From Alteromonas sp. LOR (lineage in GTDB: Bacteria; Pseudomonadota; Gammaproteobacteria; Enterobacterales; Alteromonadaceae): DNA of 49,151 nt. Positions 32,170 to 42,165 of this stretch are shown piece after piece (position 1 is the stretch's first letter; each line of letters begins with the position of its first letter). The stretch covers positions 1-49,151 of the forward strand of contig NZ_JQFW01000007.1 in assembly GCF_000753865.1 (NCBI RefSeq), given 5' to 3'. The position numbers and the translations under genes are program-made. The notes beneath the pieces are model-generated. The model saw nothing but the letters and a program-made list of their open reading frames with translations, ran no database searches and was not told the origin of the DNA.

Positions 32170-33906
32170 ATGACTGGACGGATAATATTTAATGCCTGGA
32201 TGCTAAAAGCGGCAATGCTTTTTGGCGTCATAGCACTAGGAGCAGGCTGCACTTATACGGCTTCTTCTGATGCTGGTCAGTATGAAAATGATATTGTTAA
32301 AAGCCCAATGGCGCAGCAGGCTGTTGCCATGCCAGATAGCTACAGTGCCGATGCTGCAATGGCAGTATTACAAGAAGGCGGTAACGCCATTGACGCCGCG
32401 ATTACTGCACAATTTGTATTGGCAGTCACCTTGCCTGAGGCAGGCAACATTGGTGGCGGTGGCTTTATGACCATTAAGTTTGAAGACACTACCGACTTTC
32501 TCGACTATCGGGAAATGGCGCCTCAACAGGCTCACCGCGATATGTATTTAGACGATAACGGCGACGTAAAACCTTACGAATCGCTTTTTGGTGCAAAAGC
32601 CTCCGGTATTCCGGGCACGGTTGCAGGAATGTGGGCCGCCCATAAAAAGTATGGCACGCTAAGCTGGGAACGCTTACTCGCCCCTGCAGTGCAATTAGCT
32701 GAAGACGGTTTTGTTGTGCACGACAAGCTAGCTAATAATATTTCAAACTACATTCGCCGAACTCAAAATAACGGTATTAACAGCAACTTTGCAGACTATT
32801 TTCAACAGGCCAAAGCCAATACCGTATTCAAACAACCTGAATTGGCGGCCACGTTAAAAACCATACAATTAGAAGGCAAAGAGGGCTTTTACTCAGGCGA
32901 AGTGGCTAACCTTATTGTGGACTTTATGAAGCAGAATAAGGGTTTAATTACCCACGACGACCTAGCGGCCTATAAAGCAGTGTGGAGAAAACCACTGCAA
33001 TTGAGCTGGCAGGGATATGAGTTAGTGACTGCCCCGCCGCCAAGCTCAGGCGGTGTCGCTGTAGCGCAGTGGATTGGTATGCTTGAGGCCTACACGGCGC
33101 AACACGAACTGCCAGCCCACAACAGCAGCGAATACATTCACATCATGTCGGAAATTGGTAAGCGTGTATTTGCCGATAGAGCTGAATACTTGGGCGATCC
33201 AGACTTTGTAAGCGTGCCTGTTGCCGCCCTTACCCAGCCACAATATATTGCGGCGCGGGCAAAGGATATTCAATCAGATACCATTTCAGAAACCATCGCG
33301 ATTAAGCCTGGCCTTCCTGAAAGCGAAGATACCACCCACTTTTCTATTATGGATAAATGGGGCAATGCTATTGCCAATACCACCACCATTAACCTGACCT
33401 TTGGTAGCGGTGTGGTGGTTAGCGGGGCTGGCTTCTTACTTAATGACGAAATGGATGACTTTAGTGCCAAGCCAGGCGTGCCTAACTTTTTTGGCGCAGT
33501 AGGCGGTGAGGCTAATGCTATTGAACCTTACAAGCGTATGTTGTCTTCGATGACGCCAACCTTGGTGAAAAAAGGCAATGACGTGGTGCTGGTGACTGGC
33601 TCTCCAGGGGGAACCACCATCATTTCATCGGTAGCGCAGTCGTTATTGAATGTGTTGCTTTACGACATGAGCGCCGAAGATGCCGTTAATGCGCCCCGTT
33701 TTCACCACCAACTATTTCCGAAAGACACCATTAGAATGCACGATGGTTTCAACACTGACACGTTGAAAAACCTTGAAAGCATGGGGTATATCATTGATAA
33801 CCGACGCTTTGGTGATGTACACCTTATCAAACGAACTGACGCGGGCATTGATGCAGCATCAGAGGCCAGCGGCAGAGGAAAAAGCATTGTTGCTGCCCAT
33901 AACTAG
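32170..33906 (+). CDS. ggt: Gamma-glutamyltransferase, lipoprotein form
   Basis: A 578-residue protein from ATG 32170, with AAAGGAG at the right distance. The N-terminal lipobox ALGAGC (Cys27) predicts membrane anchoring. GGNAIDAAITAQFVLAVTLPEAGNIGGGGFM is the large-subunit signature. The autocleavage nucleophile is Thr388 in SEDTTHFSIMD, and GSPGG is conserved in the small subunit. It cleaves gamma-glutamyl bonds (glutathione, gamma-Glu peptides). It is probably co-transcribed with the upstream transporter. A terminator for this strand lies inside the next, convergent gene. Confidence 0.93.
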   Translation: MTGRIIFNAWMLKAAMLFGVIALGAGCTYTASSDAGQYENDIVKSPMAQQAVAMPDSYSADAAMAVLQEGGNAIDAAITAQFVLAVTLPEAGNIGGGGFMTIKFEDTTDFLDYREMAPQQAHRDMYLDDNGDVKPYESLFGAKASGIPGTVAGMWAAHKKYGTLSWERLLAPAVQLAEDGFVVHDKLANNISNYIRRTQNNGINSNFADYFQQAKANTVFKQPELAATLKTIQLEGKEGFYSGEVANLIVDFMKQNKGLITHDDLAAYKAVWRKPLQLSWQGYELVTAPPPSSGGVAVAQWIGMLEAYTAQHELPAHNSSEYIHIMSEIGKRVFADRAEYLGDPDFVSVPVAALTQPQYIAARAKDIQSDTISETIAIKPGLPESEDTTHFSIMDKWGNAIANTTTINLTFGSGVVVSGAGFLLNDEMDDFSAKPGVPNFFGAVGGEANAIEPYKRMLSSMTPTLVKKGNDVVLVTGSPGGTTIISSVAQSLLNVLLYDMSAEDAVNAPRFHHQLFPKDTIRMHDGFNTDTLKNLESMGYIIDNRRFGDVHLIKRTDAGIDAASEASGRGKSIVAAHN

Positions 33907-33951
33907 GGCGTGTAAACCCAGTATTAGGAGCGCGGTGAAATAGCGAGAGTG

Positions 33952-34422
33952 CTAGAGTAAAAGTGCGGCATCGATGGGTATATACTCCGATGCCGCTTTT
34001 TGCAGGCTTTCTGCCGTTAGCGCCGGCACACCATATACAGAGACTTTTTTGCCCTTGGCCTTTAATGCCTCCACGAGTATATCGAAGTCGCCATCGCCAG
34101 ATACCAGCACCACTTCATCGGCATTGTCGGCGTATTGCAATGCATCAACGGTAATGCCAACATCCCAATCACCTTTTGCTGACCCATCGGCACGTTGAAT
34201 AAAAGGCTTTAGCTTTACATCAAAGCCAATAGCGCGAAGTATATTTTGAAATTCCCGCTGTTTGTTATCGCCCTTATCTATTGCATAGGCGAAAGCATTG
34301 ACAATATCGCTATTGGCGTTAATTCGCTGCCAAAAGCGATTGTAGTTAAAGTTGCGTTTGTACGCCTGACGGCAGGTGTAATAGACATTTTGCACATCGA
34401 CTAAAATAAGAACTTTCTGCAC
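33952..34422 (-). CDS. NYN-domain (LabA/PIN-like) putative ribonuclease
   Basis: A 156-residue protein starting at GTG, comprising almost only a NYN domain: ILVDVQNVYYTCRQ (first acidic residue Asp9 and Asn12), DWDVGITVDALQYA (Asp pair) and VVLVSGDGDFDILVEALKAKGKKVSVYG. The acidic residues can coordinate Mg2+ as in PIN-fold nucleases. The RNA target is unknown. A 15-bp minisatellite lies just upstream of its start. Confidence 0.85.
   Translation of the reverse strand: MQKVLILVDVQNVYYTCRQAYKRNFNYNRFWQRINANSDIVNAFAYAIDKGDNKQREFQNILRAIGFDVKLKPFIQRADGSAKGDWDVGITVDALQYADNADEVVLVSGDGDFDILVEALKAKGKKVSVYGVPALTAESLQKAASEYIPIDAALLL
33965..34001 (+). terminator. Terminator of ggt embedded in the convergent NYN gene
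   Basis: Stem GCGGCATCG (33965-33973), 14-base loop, CGATGCCGC (33988-33996), then TTTTT. On the minus strand these bases encode the last residues of the NYN protein. Confidence 0.75.
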
Positions 34423-34446
34423 GATTATTTATACTCGCTTGTTTTT

Positions 34447-34506
34447 TACTCGTCTGGTTTAGACTCGCCTGATTTTGACTGACCTGATTTTGACTGACCT
34501 GATTTT
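34447..34506. repeat. 15-bp minisatellite, four copies
   Basis: TACTCGTCTGGTTTA, GACTCGCCTGATTTT, then two identical GACTGACCTGATTTT, followed by a truncated GACTAGC. It lies 25 bases upstream of the NYN gene start. Confidence 0.92.
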
Positions 34507-34629
34507 GACTAGCTATGAGAAAACGAAATGAGAATGACATTACCTAGGTAATGTCACTACACTGAGGGTGTGCTGCTAGAGCGTTGAGTGTAGCGCTTTG
34601 AGCGTCAGGCCACGAACCTGAACTTTAAG

Positions 34630-35046
34630 CTACGAGGCAAACAGCTGATTGATGTCGGCAAACGCTTTAAATTCTAGCGCATTGCCGAAAGGGTCTTTAA
34701 AAAACATAGTGGCCTGCTCTCCAGGCTTTCCCTTAAAACGAATGTAAGGAGCAACAATAAAGTCAATATTGGCCGCCTCTACCTTTTCTGCTAGTTCCTG
34801 CCATACCCCCATTGTTAGCACCACGCCAAAATGAGGCACAGGCACTGCGTGATCGTCTACGCCATTATAGGAAGGTGGCGAGGGCATTTCATTTACGCAG
34901 TGAGTAACTAGCTGATGACCAAAGAAATTCCAATCTATCCACTGGGTATCGCTACGCCCCTTCTCACAGCCAAGCAGTTCGCCATAAAATCGATTGGCAT
35001 CGTCTAAGTTTGTTACTGGAATAGCTAAGTGAAAAGGCTGTGTCAT
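34630..35046 (-). CDS. VOC-family protein (glyoxalase-like)
   Basis: A 138-residue protein: FHLAIPVTNLDDANRFYGELLGC at the start, then HFGVVLTMGVWQELAEKVEAANIDFIVAPY and FFKDPFGNALEFKAF, a complete two-module VOC fold. The His in HLAIPV, the His in PHFGVV and the final Glu fit the metal ligands. ATG 35046 is used, with AGGACG upstream. The aldehyde dehydrogenase gene ends 11 bases before its start on the same strand, so they likely form an operon. Confidence 0.9.
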   Translation of the reverse strand: MTQPFHLAIPVTNLDDANRFYGELLGCEKGRSDTQWIDWNFFGHQLVTHCVNEMPSPPSYNGVDDHAVPVPHFGVVLTMGVWQELAEKVEAANIDFIVAPYIRFKGKPGEQATMFFKDPFGNALEFKAFADINQLFAS

Positions 35047-35057
35047 CAAACGTCCTA

Positions 35058-36464
35058 TTATAAAAATTTCTTGAGTAGCGACAGTTTAAATTTAGAAAAC
35101 GGCGCGTATCTAAAGGGAACATCTAGCGCAAATGACCGCTTCATTACTGTCTTCAAATGGCTGAAGGTATCAAACCCTGCACGACCATGATAACTGCCCA
35201 TACCGCTATTACCAACACCGCCAAAGGGAAGTTCGGGGTTGGTCATAAATAACATGGTGTCGTTTGTACATACGCTACCGGAGCTAGTGGCACTTATAAT
35301 GCGGTCGAGCACCTCGTCGCTGTCGCTAAATGCATATAGGGCAAGGGGTTTAGCACCATCATTCACTAGCGCAATACCATCATCTAACGACGGTACCGTG
35401 ACTATGGGTAAAATAGGCCCAAAGATCTCTTCTTGCATAATAGCACTATCAAGACCCGGCTCCAGTACTAAGGTGGGCACCATTGCTGGGCGCTCCTCAT
35501 CAAACTCACCGCCATAAACCACATTCACGTTATCTAAATAACTGCGTAAACGACTTAAATGGCGTTTATTGATAATGTTGCCGTAATCTGGCGAGGTGAG
35601 TGCCGATTTACCATATTGCTTTTTAAGCTCTTTTCTAATGGCATCAATGAGCGGCTGCTCAAAACCCTTTTCTACAATAATGTAATCTGGGGCCACGCAG
35701 GTTTGTCCTGCGTTCATCCACTTACCCCAGACAATGCGCCTAGCAGTAACCTTCAAATTTGTATTTTTATCGACAAAGCACGGACTTTTGCCGCCAAGTT
35801 CAAGGGTAACCGGAGTAAGATAACGGGCCGCTGCACTCATCACAATTTTACCAACGGCTTCGCCGCCGGTGTAGAAGATATGATCCCATTTACAAGCAAG
35901 TAACGCAGTTGCCTCTTCTTTACCGCCTTCTATCACCTCTACACAAGACACATCCATGTATTGAGGGATGAGCTTTGCCACCAGCGCTGAGGTTTCTGCT
36001 GAGAGCTCTGAGGGCTTCAATACGGCGCAGTTACCCGCCGCTAGTGCGGCAATATAAGGCGCTAGCAATAGCTGTAAAGGATAGTTCCAGGCCCCAATGA
36101 TTAGCACTGTACCTAGCGACTCAGGCTGCTGAAAGCTTTTACCTGGCCACGCCACCATGGGAGTAGACACCTTGCGAGGCTTAACCCATTTGTCTAAATG
36201 CTTAAGGGTGTGATCGATATCGGATAACAAAAAACCTTGTTCGGCAACCATGGCCTCGGTTTCACATTTGCCCAAATCCGCTTTAAGAGCCTCTAACAAC
36301 GCCTCTTGATTGTCTTCTAACATGCGCTTTAATGCCAACAACTGATTTTTCCGCCAGTCGAGAGACTGTGTCTTTCCGGTGCGATAGCTAGCGTTTAGCT
36401 TTTTAACATTGTCGATAAAACAAATACCCGGTTCGATAGCATGAAGAGTAGGTCTAGTTGGCAT
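35058..36464 (-). CDS. Class 3-type (coniferyl) aldehyde dehydrogenase
   Basis: A 468-residue enzyme of the ALDH3 / coniferyl-aldehyde dehydrogenase group. Asn127 in GAWNYPL, Glu222 in LELGGKSP and the nucleophile Cys256 in NAGQTCVAPD form the active site; LPFGGVGNSGMGSYHG is the C-terminal signature. It oxidises aldehydes to acids using NAD(P)+, with a preference for long-chain or aromatic substrates inferred from relatives. The hydrophobic, basic C-terminus (KFKLSLLKKFL) may touch the membrane. Confidence 0.92.
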   Translation of the reverse strand: MPTRPTLHAIEPGICFIDNVKKLNASYRTGKTQSLDWRKNQLLALKRMLEDNQEALLEALKADLGKCETEAMVAEQGFLLSDIDHTLKHLDKWVKPRKVSTPMVAWPGKSFQQPESLGTVLIIGAWNYPLQLLLAPYIAALAAGNCAVLKPSELSAETSALVAKLIPQYMDVSCVEVIEGGKEEATALLACKWDHIFYTGGEAVGKIVMSAAARYLTPVTLELGGKSPCFVDKNTNLKVTARRIVWGKWMNAGQTCVAPDYIIVEKGFEQPLIDAIRKELKKQYGKSALTSPDYGNIINKRHLSRLRSYLDNVNVVYGGEFDEERPAMVPTLVLEPGLDSAIMQEEIFGPILPIVTVPSLDDGIALVNDGAKPLALYAFSDSDEVLDRIISATSSGSVCTNDTMLFMTNPELPFGGVGNSGMGSYHGRAGFDTFSHLKTVMKRSFALDVPFRYAPFSKFKLSLLKKFL

Positions 36465-36775
36465 ATGAAGGCTCCGCTGGCGTTGTCAGCTCGAAAAAAG
36501 TCGACTTTCTATATTCTATTAATAGGTATGTTCTGCTGCAACGCAACTAAATTGTTTATTAATATTCGCTCGTTGCCGTATTTTATTAGCGCGTGATTAG
36601 CGCTTATTGCCCTTTGCAGCGCATTTTTATAGCGGTTTTAGGGCTGCTTAGACAACTATGTCAATGTTGTCTACTTTGTTTCGCGCATAAAAAAACCTAG
36701 CACAGGCTAGGTTTTTTGGTGTATCGGCTTAAGTATACAGCGGCTGCTGCATACTTAAGCTAACGTTTCGTTGCA
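36465..36775. other. Intergenic region between purA and the ALDH gene
   Basis: 311 bases holding the purA terminator (36689-36717) and, on the right-to-left strand, room for the aldehyde dehydrogenase promoter. Nothing else recognised. Confidence 0.5.
36689..36717 (-). terminator. Rho-independent terminator of purA
   Basis: AACCTAG (36694-36700), CACAGG loop, CTAGGTT (36707-36713), flanked by A and T runs on both sides. On the minus strand it lies about 60 bases after the purA stop. Confidence 0.9.
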
Positions 36776-38077
<1,302 letters not shown>

Positions 38078-38345
38078 TCATATGTGTTAAAAAATTAGGC
38101 GGGGATTCTACAAAATTCTACGCAAAGGATCATCTATTTTTCGAACAAAAATGCGCCACAGAACGCCCTTTGGTGTGAAGATATTTTGTCAACGCACTCA
38201 TAAAGCAAGGAGCAAAACCCACTAACCCTATATTTTATAAAGGGTTAACGGGTAACGTTTTTTATTCGCGAGCGGGATAAACTGAACAAACGGTCAATAG
38301 AATTAAAACCGTCTTTCTTATGCTTTTATTAGAGTGCTTATTCAT

Positions 38346-38528
38346 CTACGAAAAAAACAGGAGTAACAGTGTACCAAAAATAACCAACACACCACCTATT
38401 TGACGAAGTTGATTACTGGGCTGCTGGCTTATTTGCAGCAAGTAATTGCGCCATTTGTTGGGAAATAGCAATGGCCCTATTCCCTCAATAATAAGCACCA
38501 TCGCCAGTGCAGGTAAAAACCATGACAT
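38346..38528 (-). CDS. yjeT: DUF2065 (YjeT-like) small membrane protein
   Basis: A 60-residue protein, MSWFLPALAMVLIIEGIGPLLFPNKWRNYL... with two membrane helices and the family motif EGxGPLLFPNKWR. AAGGAGAGGG precedes the ATG. In relatives this gene sits between hflC and purA. Here purA follows, but a PLP-enzyme gene takes the upstream place of hflC. Function unknown. Confidence 0.9.
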   Translation of the reverse strand: MSWFLPALAMVLIIEGIGPLLFPNKWRNYLLQISQQPSNQLRQIGGVLVIFGTLLLLFFS

Positions 38529-38635
38529 TTCCCTCTCCTTTCTTTAGCGAATTCAGCTAGCAGCCTTCGTTGACAAACTTTGGATAAGTTTATAAGGGTA
38601 ACCGTTGAGGGAAAAGGACGCTATCAAATAGTGCG

Positions 38636-39799
38636 TTACACCCTGCCAAGGGCGCTCAAATCTACATAGTCTGTCGTATGGTATAAGCCAAATCCGAAAC
38701 GCAATCGATTACCCCGGTAATCGGTGAGTATATTCTGCGCTTTTAAAGCATTCGCTAACTGCTGGGTTTCATCAGCACTATCAAATTCAAAGGTCAGAAA
38801 ATGCCCCCGTGCTTTGTCATCTTTAACCACTAACGCCTGTCGGTTAATCTGCGTGTGGTCGCTTGCATCTAGCTGAGCTAAAAAGTGACGCTGCATGCCC
38901 ATAACGTGCTCGTCAATTTTCTCGACACTGAGGTGATGCGCTTCAAACAACTCTAGTACTGCACGCAGACGGTACAGCGCAGTAAAGTCCATCGTGGCGC
39001 CGGCAAACCGCATGCCGTCGGTGCTGTACTGAACCTCCCCCGAACGAGGCTTATCTAACGTACCAAATTCGGCAAACCACCCGGTGTAGACTGGGCGCAA
39101 CGTACAGCCTGTAGGAATGTGAGCAAAACACGCCCCCTCTCCTGCCTGCGCATATTTGTAGCTTCCTGATAGATAAAAAACTCTGTCTTCTATATGTTTA
39201 AGGTTTGTAGGCTTTGCCATAAAGCCATGATAACCGTCTACCACGATTAACGTATCGTCATTAGTGACACTAGCAACGATACTGTCTACGTCATCTACCA
39301 CGTAGCCTGAATTAAAAAACACATGACTAAAGAACACCAAATCTGGCTGATGCTTACTAATAGCAGCTTTAAAACGCGCGCTAAAGGTATCGAAGGGCTG
39401 CGTGGGCACGCTGATAAGATTAATATTGGCTTGTTCATTCATGCGGGTGACTTGTCGCTGAAAGCTATGAAATTCGCTATCTGTGGATACAATGGTCACT
39501 TCGCGAGAGTAATCTAAGCAGCTCATTATGCGATAGAGTAACTCATGGGTATTAGATGCAAACACCAGCTGTTCTGGTGCGCTAGTACCGATGATTTCAC
39601 TTATCTTGCTTTGTAATTCGGGAACGAGTGTTTCAAAAAAATAGCCCCATTTTGCATCAACGTAGCGGGCGCTATCATCCCAGTATTGAAGCATGGCATC
39701 GCGAGTGCAGTCTGGCCAAAAGTAATGACTGTGGCACGCGTAATGTTGCTTGCCCTCATTTGCTTCAAGAAATCGGGTATAAAAATGCTGATAGGACAT
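38636..39799 (-). CDS. Kynureninase-like class V aminotransferase-fold PLP enzyme
   Basis: A 387-residue fold-type I PLP enzyme. Asp188 in IVVDGYHGFMAKP contacts the cofactor nitrogen and Lys215 in YLSGSYKYAQAGEGACF forms the Schiff base. HVFFNSGYVVDDV resembles kynureninase, but the overall similarity is to the poorly characterised members of the class V group. No tryptophan or NAD genes lie nearby, so the substrate is open. Confidence 0.83.
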   Translation of the reverse strand: MSYQHFYTRFLEANEGKQHYACHSHYFWPDCTRDAMLQYWDDSARYVDAKWGYFFETLVPELQSKISEIIGTSAPEQLVFASNTHELLYRIMSCLDYSREVTIVSTDSEFHSFQRQVTRMNEQANINLISVPTQPFDTFSARFKAAISKHQPDLVFFSHVFFNSGYVVDDVDSIVASVTNDDTLIVVDGYHGFMAKPTNLKHIEDRVFYLSGSYKYAQAGEGACFAHIPTGCTLRPVYTGWFAEFGTLDKPRSGEVQYSTDGMRFAGATMDFTALYRLRAVLELFEAHHLSVEKIDEHVMGMQRHFLAQLDASDHTQINRQALVVKDDKARGHFLTFEFDSADETQQLANALKAQNILTDYRGNRLRFGFGLYHTTDYVDLSALGRV

Positions 39800-40046
39800 G
39801 ATGAAATACTCTTATTTTGACGCGACTTAATTTACCAAAACCTATCAGCGCTGACATGCAAACAGCAAACTAAACTCTCCCTAAGTGTAAAAAGTTTAAT
39901 CCACCGTATGGATATTTATACCTATGCAAGTTTTAAAACCCATAATATATGCTATAAAATTAAGTAACAGTATAAAAAATCATACGCGTCACACTGGTTC
40001 TCGTGAAGCACAGACTTTTAAAAATCACGGCGGTAGTAAAAAAGAA

Positions 40047-40475
40047 ATGCAGTTCCCTCCTTACGGCAATTACTCTGTAGACATTTCTGGCAATGTGCTT
40101 GAAGTGTTTGCCTTGGGCGCATGGAATTTAAAGACCACCCAGCTATTTGTTGAAGAGATGCATTCGTTGATTAAGCGCTTTGACGGTGAACCGTGGGCAG
40201 CGTTGATGGATGGTAGGCGCTGGGTACTGGCTACACCAGATTGTCAGGCGTACCTGTCAGAAGCGATTAAGACTAACATTGCTATGGGGCTGTGCCGCTC
40301 GGCTTACGTACTAGACAGCGGCATGGTTAAAAAGGCACACCTCGAACGAACTCACCCGTCTAAACAAAGGGATTTAGAGTTTCCTCACTACGAACGACAG
40401 TATTTTAAAAAGTATTTTGAAGCGCTTAACTGGCTTAATCAGGAGGGATTTTCACCCATTCTAACAAAACCTTGA
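40047..40475 (+). CDS. Conserved hypothetical protein (STAS-like)
   Basis: A 142-residue soluble protein from ATG 40047 (MQFPPYGNYSVDISGNVLEVFALGAWN...), where the recognisable domain begins. The frame is open from ATG 39924, but the extra 41 residues look non-coding. The pattern of short strands and helices with LIKRFDGEPWAALMDGRRWVLATPDC resembles small STAS-like domain proteins without known role. Function unassigned. Confidence 0.68.
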   Translation: MQFPPYGNYSVDISGNVLEVFALGAWNLKTTQLFVEEMHSLIKRFDGEPWAALMDGRRWVLATPDCQAYLSEAIKTNIAMGLCRSAYVLDSGMVKKAHLERTHPSKQRDLEFPHYERQYFKKYFEALNWLNQEGFSPILTKP

Positions 40476-40550
40476 AGGCCAACGTCTTAAAGACTTGGTA
40501 TTGGAAAGCATAGCCTTAACAACCGCGGTTAAGACTATGCCTTGTGCAGT

Positions 40551-41420
40551 TTAGTAAAGCAGGCTGTATACCTTTCTGCGGTATTCAGATTTAAGCGGGT
40601 CACCATCTGGCAGCGCGTTCATCATATCCATCATCAGTTTACGAGCATTGCCGAAACCAAGCTCTTTCTTTAACACCGCATAGAGCAGTGCAAGTGCATC
40701 TTGCGCTTTATTGGCCTGCTGTAACTGAACGGCCAAATCCACCTTTGCTTGTAAATCATTTGGGTTCGATTCAACCACCGACTGCAGCTGTCGTATTTCA
40801 GGGGTATCGGCCGCTTGCTCCGCCAGCTCTATCTTGCCATTTAAGGTTTGGTAGCGGGAGTCTTGATCCACTAGCTTAATTTCTGACAATAGCTGCTTGG
40901 CCACATCGATTGAACCTGTTTCTATAAAACAGTCGATAAGCATGTATTTAGCATTCACATTGCTTTCGTTAAGTGCCAGCGCCTCTTTTGCAGCAGGTAA
41001 TGCTGCGGCATAATCGCCCTGCTGAATTGCTTTACCCGCAGTGGCAAGCAGTTCGTCTTCAGGATTAGGCAGGTATTTACTCAACATTTCGCGTATTTGC
41101 GGCTCGCCCTGCACACCGGCAAAACCATCTACAGGCTGACCGTTTTGCACTACCATCACCGTGGGCAGATTGCGAATTCCAAACTGGGCAGCCACCTCTT
41201 GTTGTGCTTCACAATCAACCTTCGCCAGTATCATGTGCTCACTGTATTCACCGGCAAGTTTCTCTAAAATTGGCTGTAAGTCTTTGCATGGCTCGCACCA
41301 AGGAGCCCAAAAATCGATAAGCACCACTTTCTCTTGCGACGCTTCAACGATAATTTGTTGAAAGTTCTCGACGGTAATATCAACAATGGTTGCCTGAGTA
41401 TTAGCAATCATATTTTCCAT
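40551..41420 (-). CDS. cnoX: Co-chaperone/thioredoxin-like CnoX (YbbN)
   Basis: A 289-residue protein: an N-terminal thioredoxin domain with FWAPWCEPCKDLQP (Cys42 and Cys45) and cis-Pro in RNLPTVMV, followed by tetratricopeptide repeats (about 120-285). Relatives pass unfolded proteins to GroEL and DnaK under oxidative stress. The CxxC is intact here, whereas E. coli CnoX lacks it, so oxidoreductase activity is possible. Start ATG 41420 is chosen by its AAGG site; earlier in-frame starts exist. Confidence 0.92.
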   Translation of the reverse strand: MENMIANTQATIVDITVENFQQIIVEASQEKVVLIDFWAPWCEPCKDLQPILEKLAGEYSEHMILAKVDCEAQQEVAAQFGIRNLPTVMVVQNGQPVDGFAGVQGEPQIREMLSKYLPNPEDELLATAGKAIQQGDYAAALPAAKEALALNESNVNAKYMLIDCFIETGSIDVAKQLLSEIKLVDQDSRYQTLNGKIELAEQAADTPEIRQLQSVVESNPNDLQAKVDLAVQLQQANKAQDALALLYAVLKKELGFGNARKLMMDMMNALPDGDPLKSEYRRKVYSLLY

Positions 41421-41652
41421 AACGGGTGCCTTTTGTTTAATCATTATATGCAAAGGAATATGGGGTAGTTAGACACAAAATACAAGGCTAAGCGCATATC
41501 CTATTTATAGGTAGTAATGGCAGACAAAATAGAAAAAACATTGTCGTATTTATGACATTATTTGACAAAGACCCATGTTAAATTAGTGTAAATAGTAAGA
41601 ACAAGCGCTTCGCCTAAGTAAGCGATGACGTGTATAAATAAGGCAACAAGTT

Positions 41653-41982
41653 ATGAGCAATGAAATATCGTCTGATTCCCGCTTTAGCTCTTTTGCAGAG
41701 TTTTATCCGTTTTACTTAAAAGAACACAGCGACGCCACCTGCCGCACGCTGCACTTTATTGGCTCATGGCTTGTTCTGGGTATTATCGCCACAGCCATAT
41801 TCACTAACGTGTTGGTTTACCTTTGGTTGATTCCTCTAGTGGGATATGGATTTGCCTGGGTGGGTCACTTTTTCTTTGAAAAAAACAAACCCGCTACCTT
41901 TAAATACCCCCTCTACAGCTTTATAGGCGACTGGGTAATGTTTAAAGATATTTTGGTAGGCCGGATTAGTCTTAGAAACTAG
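41653..41982 (+). CDS. Mpo1-like / DUF962 membrane protein
   Basis: A 109-residue protein with the family start FAEFYPFYLKEHSDATCRTLHFIGSW and the later GYGFAWVGHFFFEKNKPATFKYPLYSFIGDWVMF. The conserved His residues are the likely Fe ligands. Yeast Mpo1 is a fatty-acid alpha-oxidising dioxygenase; bacterial members are unstudied. Two membrane segments at about 36-57 and 60-80. Confidence 0.92.
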   Translation: MSNEISSDSRFSSFAEFYPFYLKEHSDATCRTLHFIGSWLVLGIIATAIFTNVLVYLWLIPLVGYGFAWVGHFFFEKNKPATFKYPLYSFIGDWVMFKDILVGRISLRN

Positions 41983-42165
41983 CCTTAACAATTAGCCTCA
42001 ATAAGTAGTTTCTGCGCGCGACCTAACACAAAGGCAGTGCGCTGTTTGTCACACTAAAGGGTAAGTTTGCCGCACAGGCTTTACACAATTTAAAGCAACA
42101 GGCTATGGTAGGAGAAATGATCGTTACCGAATCATTCTCTGCATTAAAAATAAAAAGGAAAACCT

